From positions 1 through 5,247 of the forward strand of contig JALRLN010000101.1 in NCBI GenBank assembly GCA_023254445.1: DNA of 5,247 bases, read 5' to 3'. The notes under the pieces were generated by a model. It did no database searches, was not told where the DNA came from, and saw only the letters and a program-made list of their open reading frames with translations. Below are positions 4,796-5,247 of the stretch, one piece after another. Numbering within the stretch: the first letter of the stretch is position 1; every line of letters starts with the position of its first letter. Made by a program: the position numbers and the translations under genes. The stretch is from Candidatus Poseidoniaceae archaeon (lineage in GTDB: Archaea > Thermoplasmatota > Poseidoniia > Poseidoniales > Poseidoniaceae).

Positions 4796-5247
4796 ATGCG
4801 CATCGATGTCAGTCCAACCAACACCCACAACGGAACCCTCGTCCTTCCTCTCGTCAAAGGCGACGACGTCGCGGACGCCACGCTCTCCGGCGTGCCTGCC
4901 TCGGTGAAGCACCAGGTGGCCCGCGCCCTCGAGGGTGGCGATTTCAAGGGCAAGAAGGGCGAAGTCCTGAGCCTCGTGGGTGCTGAAGATGGACGCGCTC
5001 TGCTCGTGGGCCTCGGCCCCGAGGACAAGGTCGACCTCGACGTCTGGAGGGCGACAGGTGCGGCTGTGGTCGCCGCCATCAAACCAAGCCACGGAAAGGA
5101 ATTCACCGTCGCCACCGAAGGTGCGAGTTTGGACGACCTGTCCGCCATGGCGGAGGGGTTGCTCTTGCGCGACTACCGCTACGACGCCTACCTGTCGAAG
5201 GACGACGAGGATGAGGACGACGACGCGGAACTCGTCGTGCGGCTCCA
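4796..5247 (+). CDS. pepA: M17 leucyl aminopeptidase, N-terminal part (runs off the right edge)
   Basis: 150 complete codons from ATG 4796 to the window edge with no stop. Leucyl aminopeptidases are cytosolic, hexameric, two-metal enzymes that remove N-terminal residues from peptides. The visible part is the N-terminal macro-like domain: strands such as GTLVLPLVKGD, GEVLSLVG and RALLVGLGPEDKVD, a helix WRATGAAVVAAI, and the family's linker signature AEGLLLRDYRYDAYLSK (119-135), which normally precedes the catalytic domain. The metal-binding and catalytic residues lie beyond the window, so activity cannot be judged. After the linker comes an uninterrupted acidic run, DDEDEDDD (136-143). No signal peptide is present, which suits cytosolic action. 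No Shine-Dalgarno is visible; a GC-rich inverted repeat ends 4 nt before the ATG. It follows the carboxypeptidase gene by 34 nt on the same strand and may be co-transcribed with it. Confidence 0.88.
   Translation, partial: MRIDVSPTNTHNGTLVLPLVKGDDVADATLSGVPASVKHQVARALEGGDFKGKKGEVLSLVGAEDGRALLVGLGPEDKVDLDVWRATGAAVVAAIKPSHGKEFTVATEGASLDDLSAMAEGLLLRDYRYDAYLSKDDEDEDDDAELVVRL

Overview
The window looks archaeal, most likely from a GC-rich planktonic Thermoplasmatota relative such as Marine Group II / Poseidoniales. The reasons are: a small protein of the archaeal DUF6015 type; a deoxyhypusine synthase family gene beside a pyruvoyl-type SpeD and an agmatinase; an exported peptidase ending in a C-terminal membrane anchor; and a TATA-like element placed as in archaeal promoters. 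The lineage is an inference from gene content. No rRNA, tRNA, mobile element, CRISPR array or long repeat was seen, and no gene-free stretch is longer than about 70 bases.

The left half (1-2858) is a compact leftward gene run, transcribed in the order: an agmatinase/arginase-family ureohydrolase (speB), an S-adenosylmethionine decarboxylase-family proenzyme (speD), a deoxyhypusine synthase family protein, and a partial exported protein that runs off the left edge. The gaps are 16, 2 and 44 nt, so this is probably one polyamine operon. If SpeD is a true AdoMet decarboxylase, the run supplies putrescine (via agmatine) and the aminopropyl donor, and the last enzyme moves an aminobutyl group from spermidine onto aIF5A or an amine. 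If SpeD is one of the neofunctionalised forms that decarboxylate arginine, the first two genes alone would make putrescine from arginine. The deoxyhypusine synthase family protein keeps its catalytic lysine but has lost several spermidine-binding residues of the eukaryotic enzyme, so its product is uncertain.

The right half (2928-5247) reads rightward: a small conserved protein of unknown function, an exported and membrane-anchored M14 zinc carboxypeptidase, and the N-terminal part of a cytosolic M17 leucyl aminopeptidase (pepA) that runs off the right edge. The last two suit an organism living on proteins and peptides, with one enzyme trimming peptides at the cell surface and the other finishing them inside.

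The two halves diverge from an AT-rich patch around 2856-2882. It carries a good TATA-like element for the rightward gene, about 50 nt before a start codon with a GGTGA Shine-Dalgarno. The leftward promoter must lie in the same patch, which casts doubt on the most upstream speB start.
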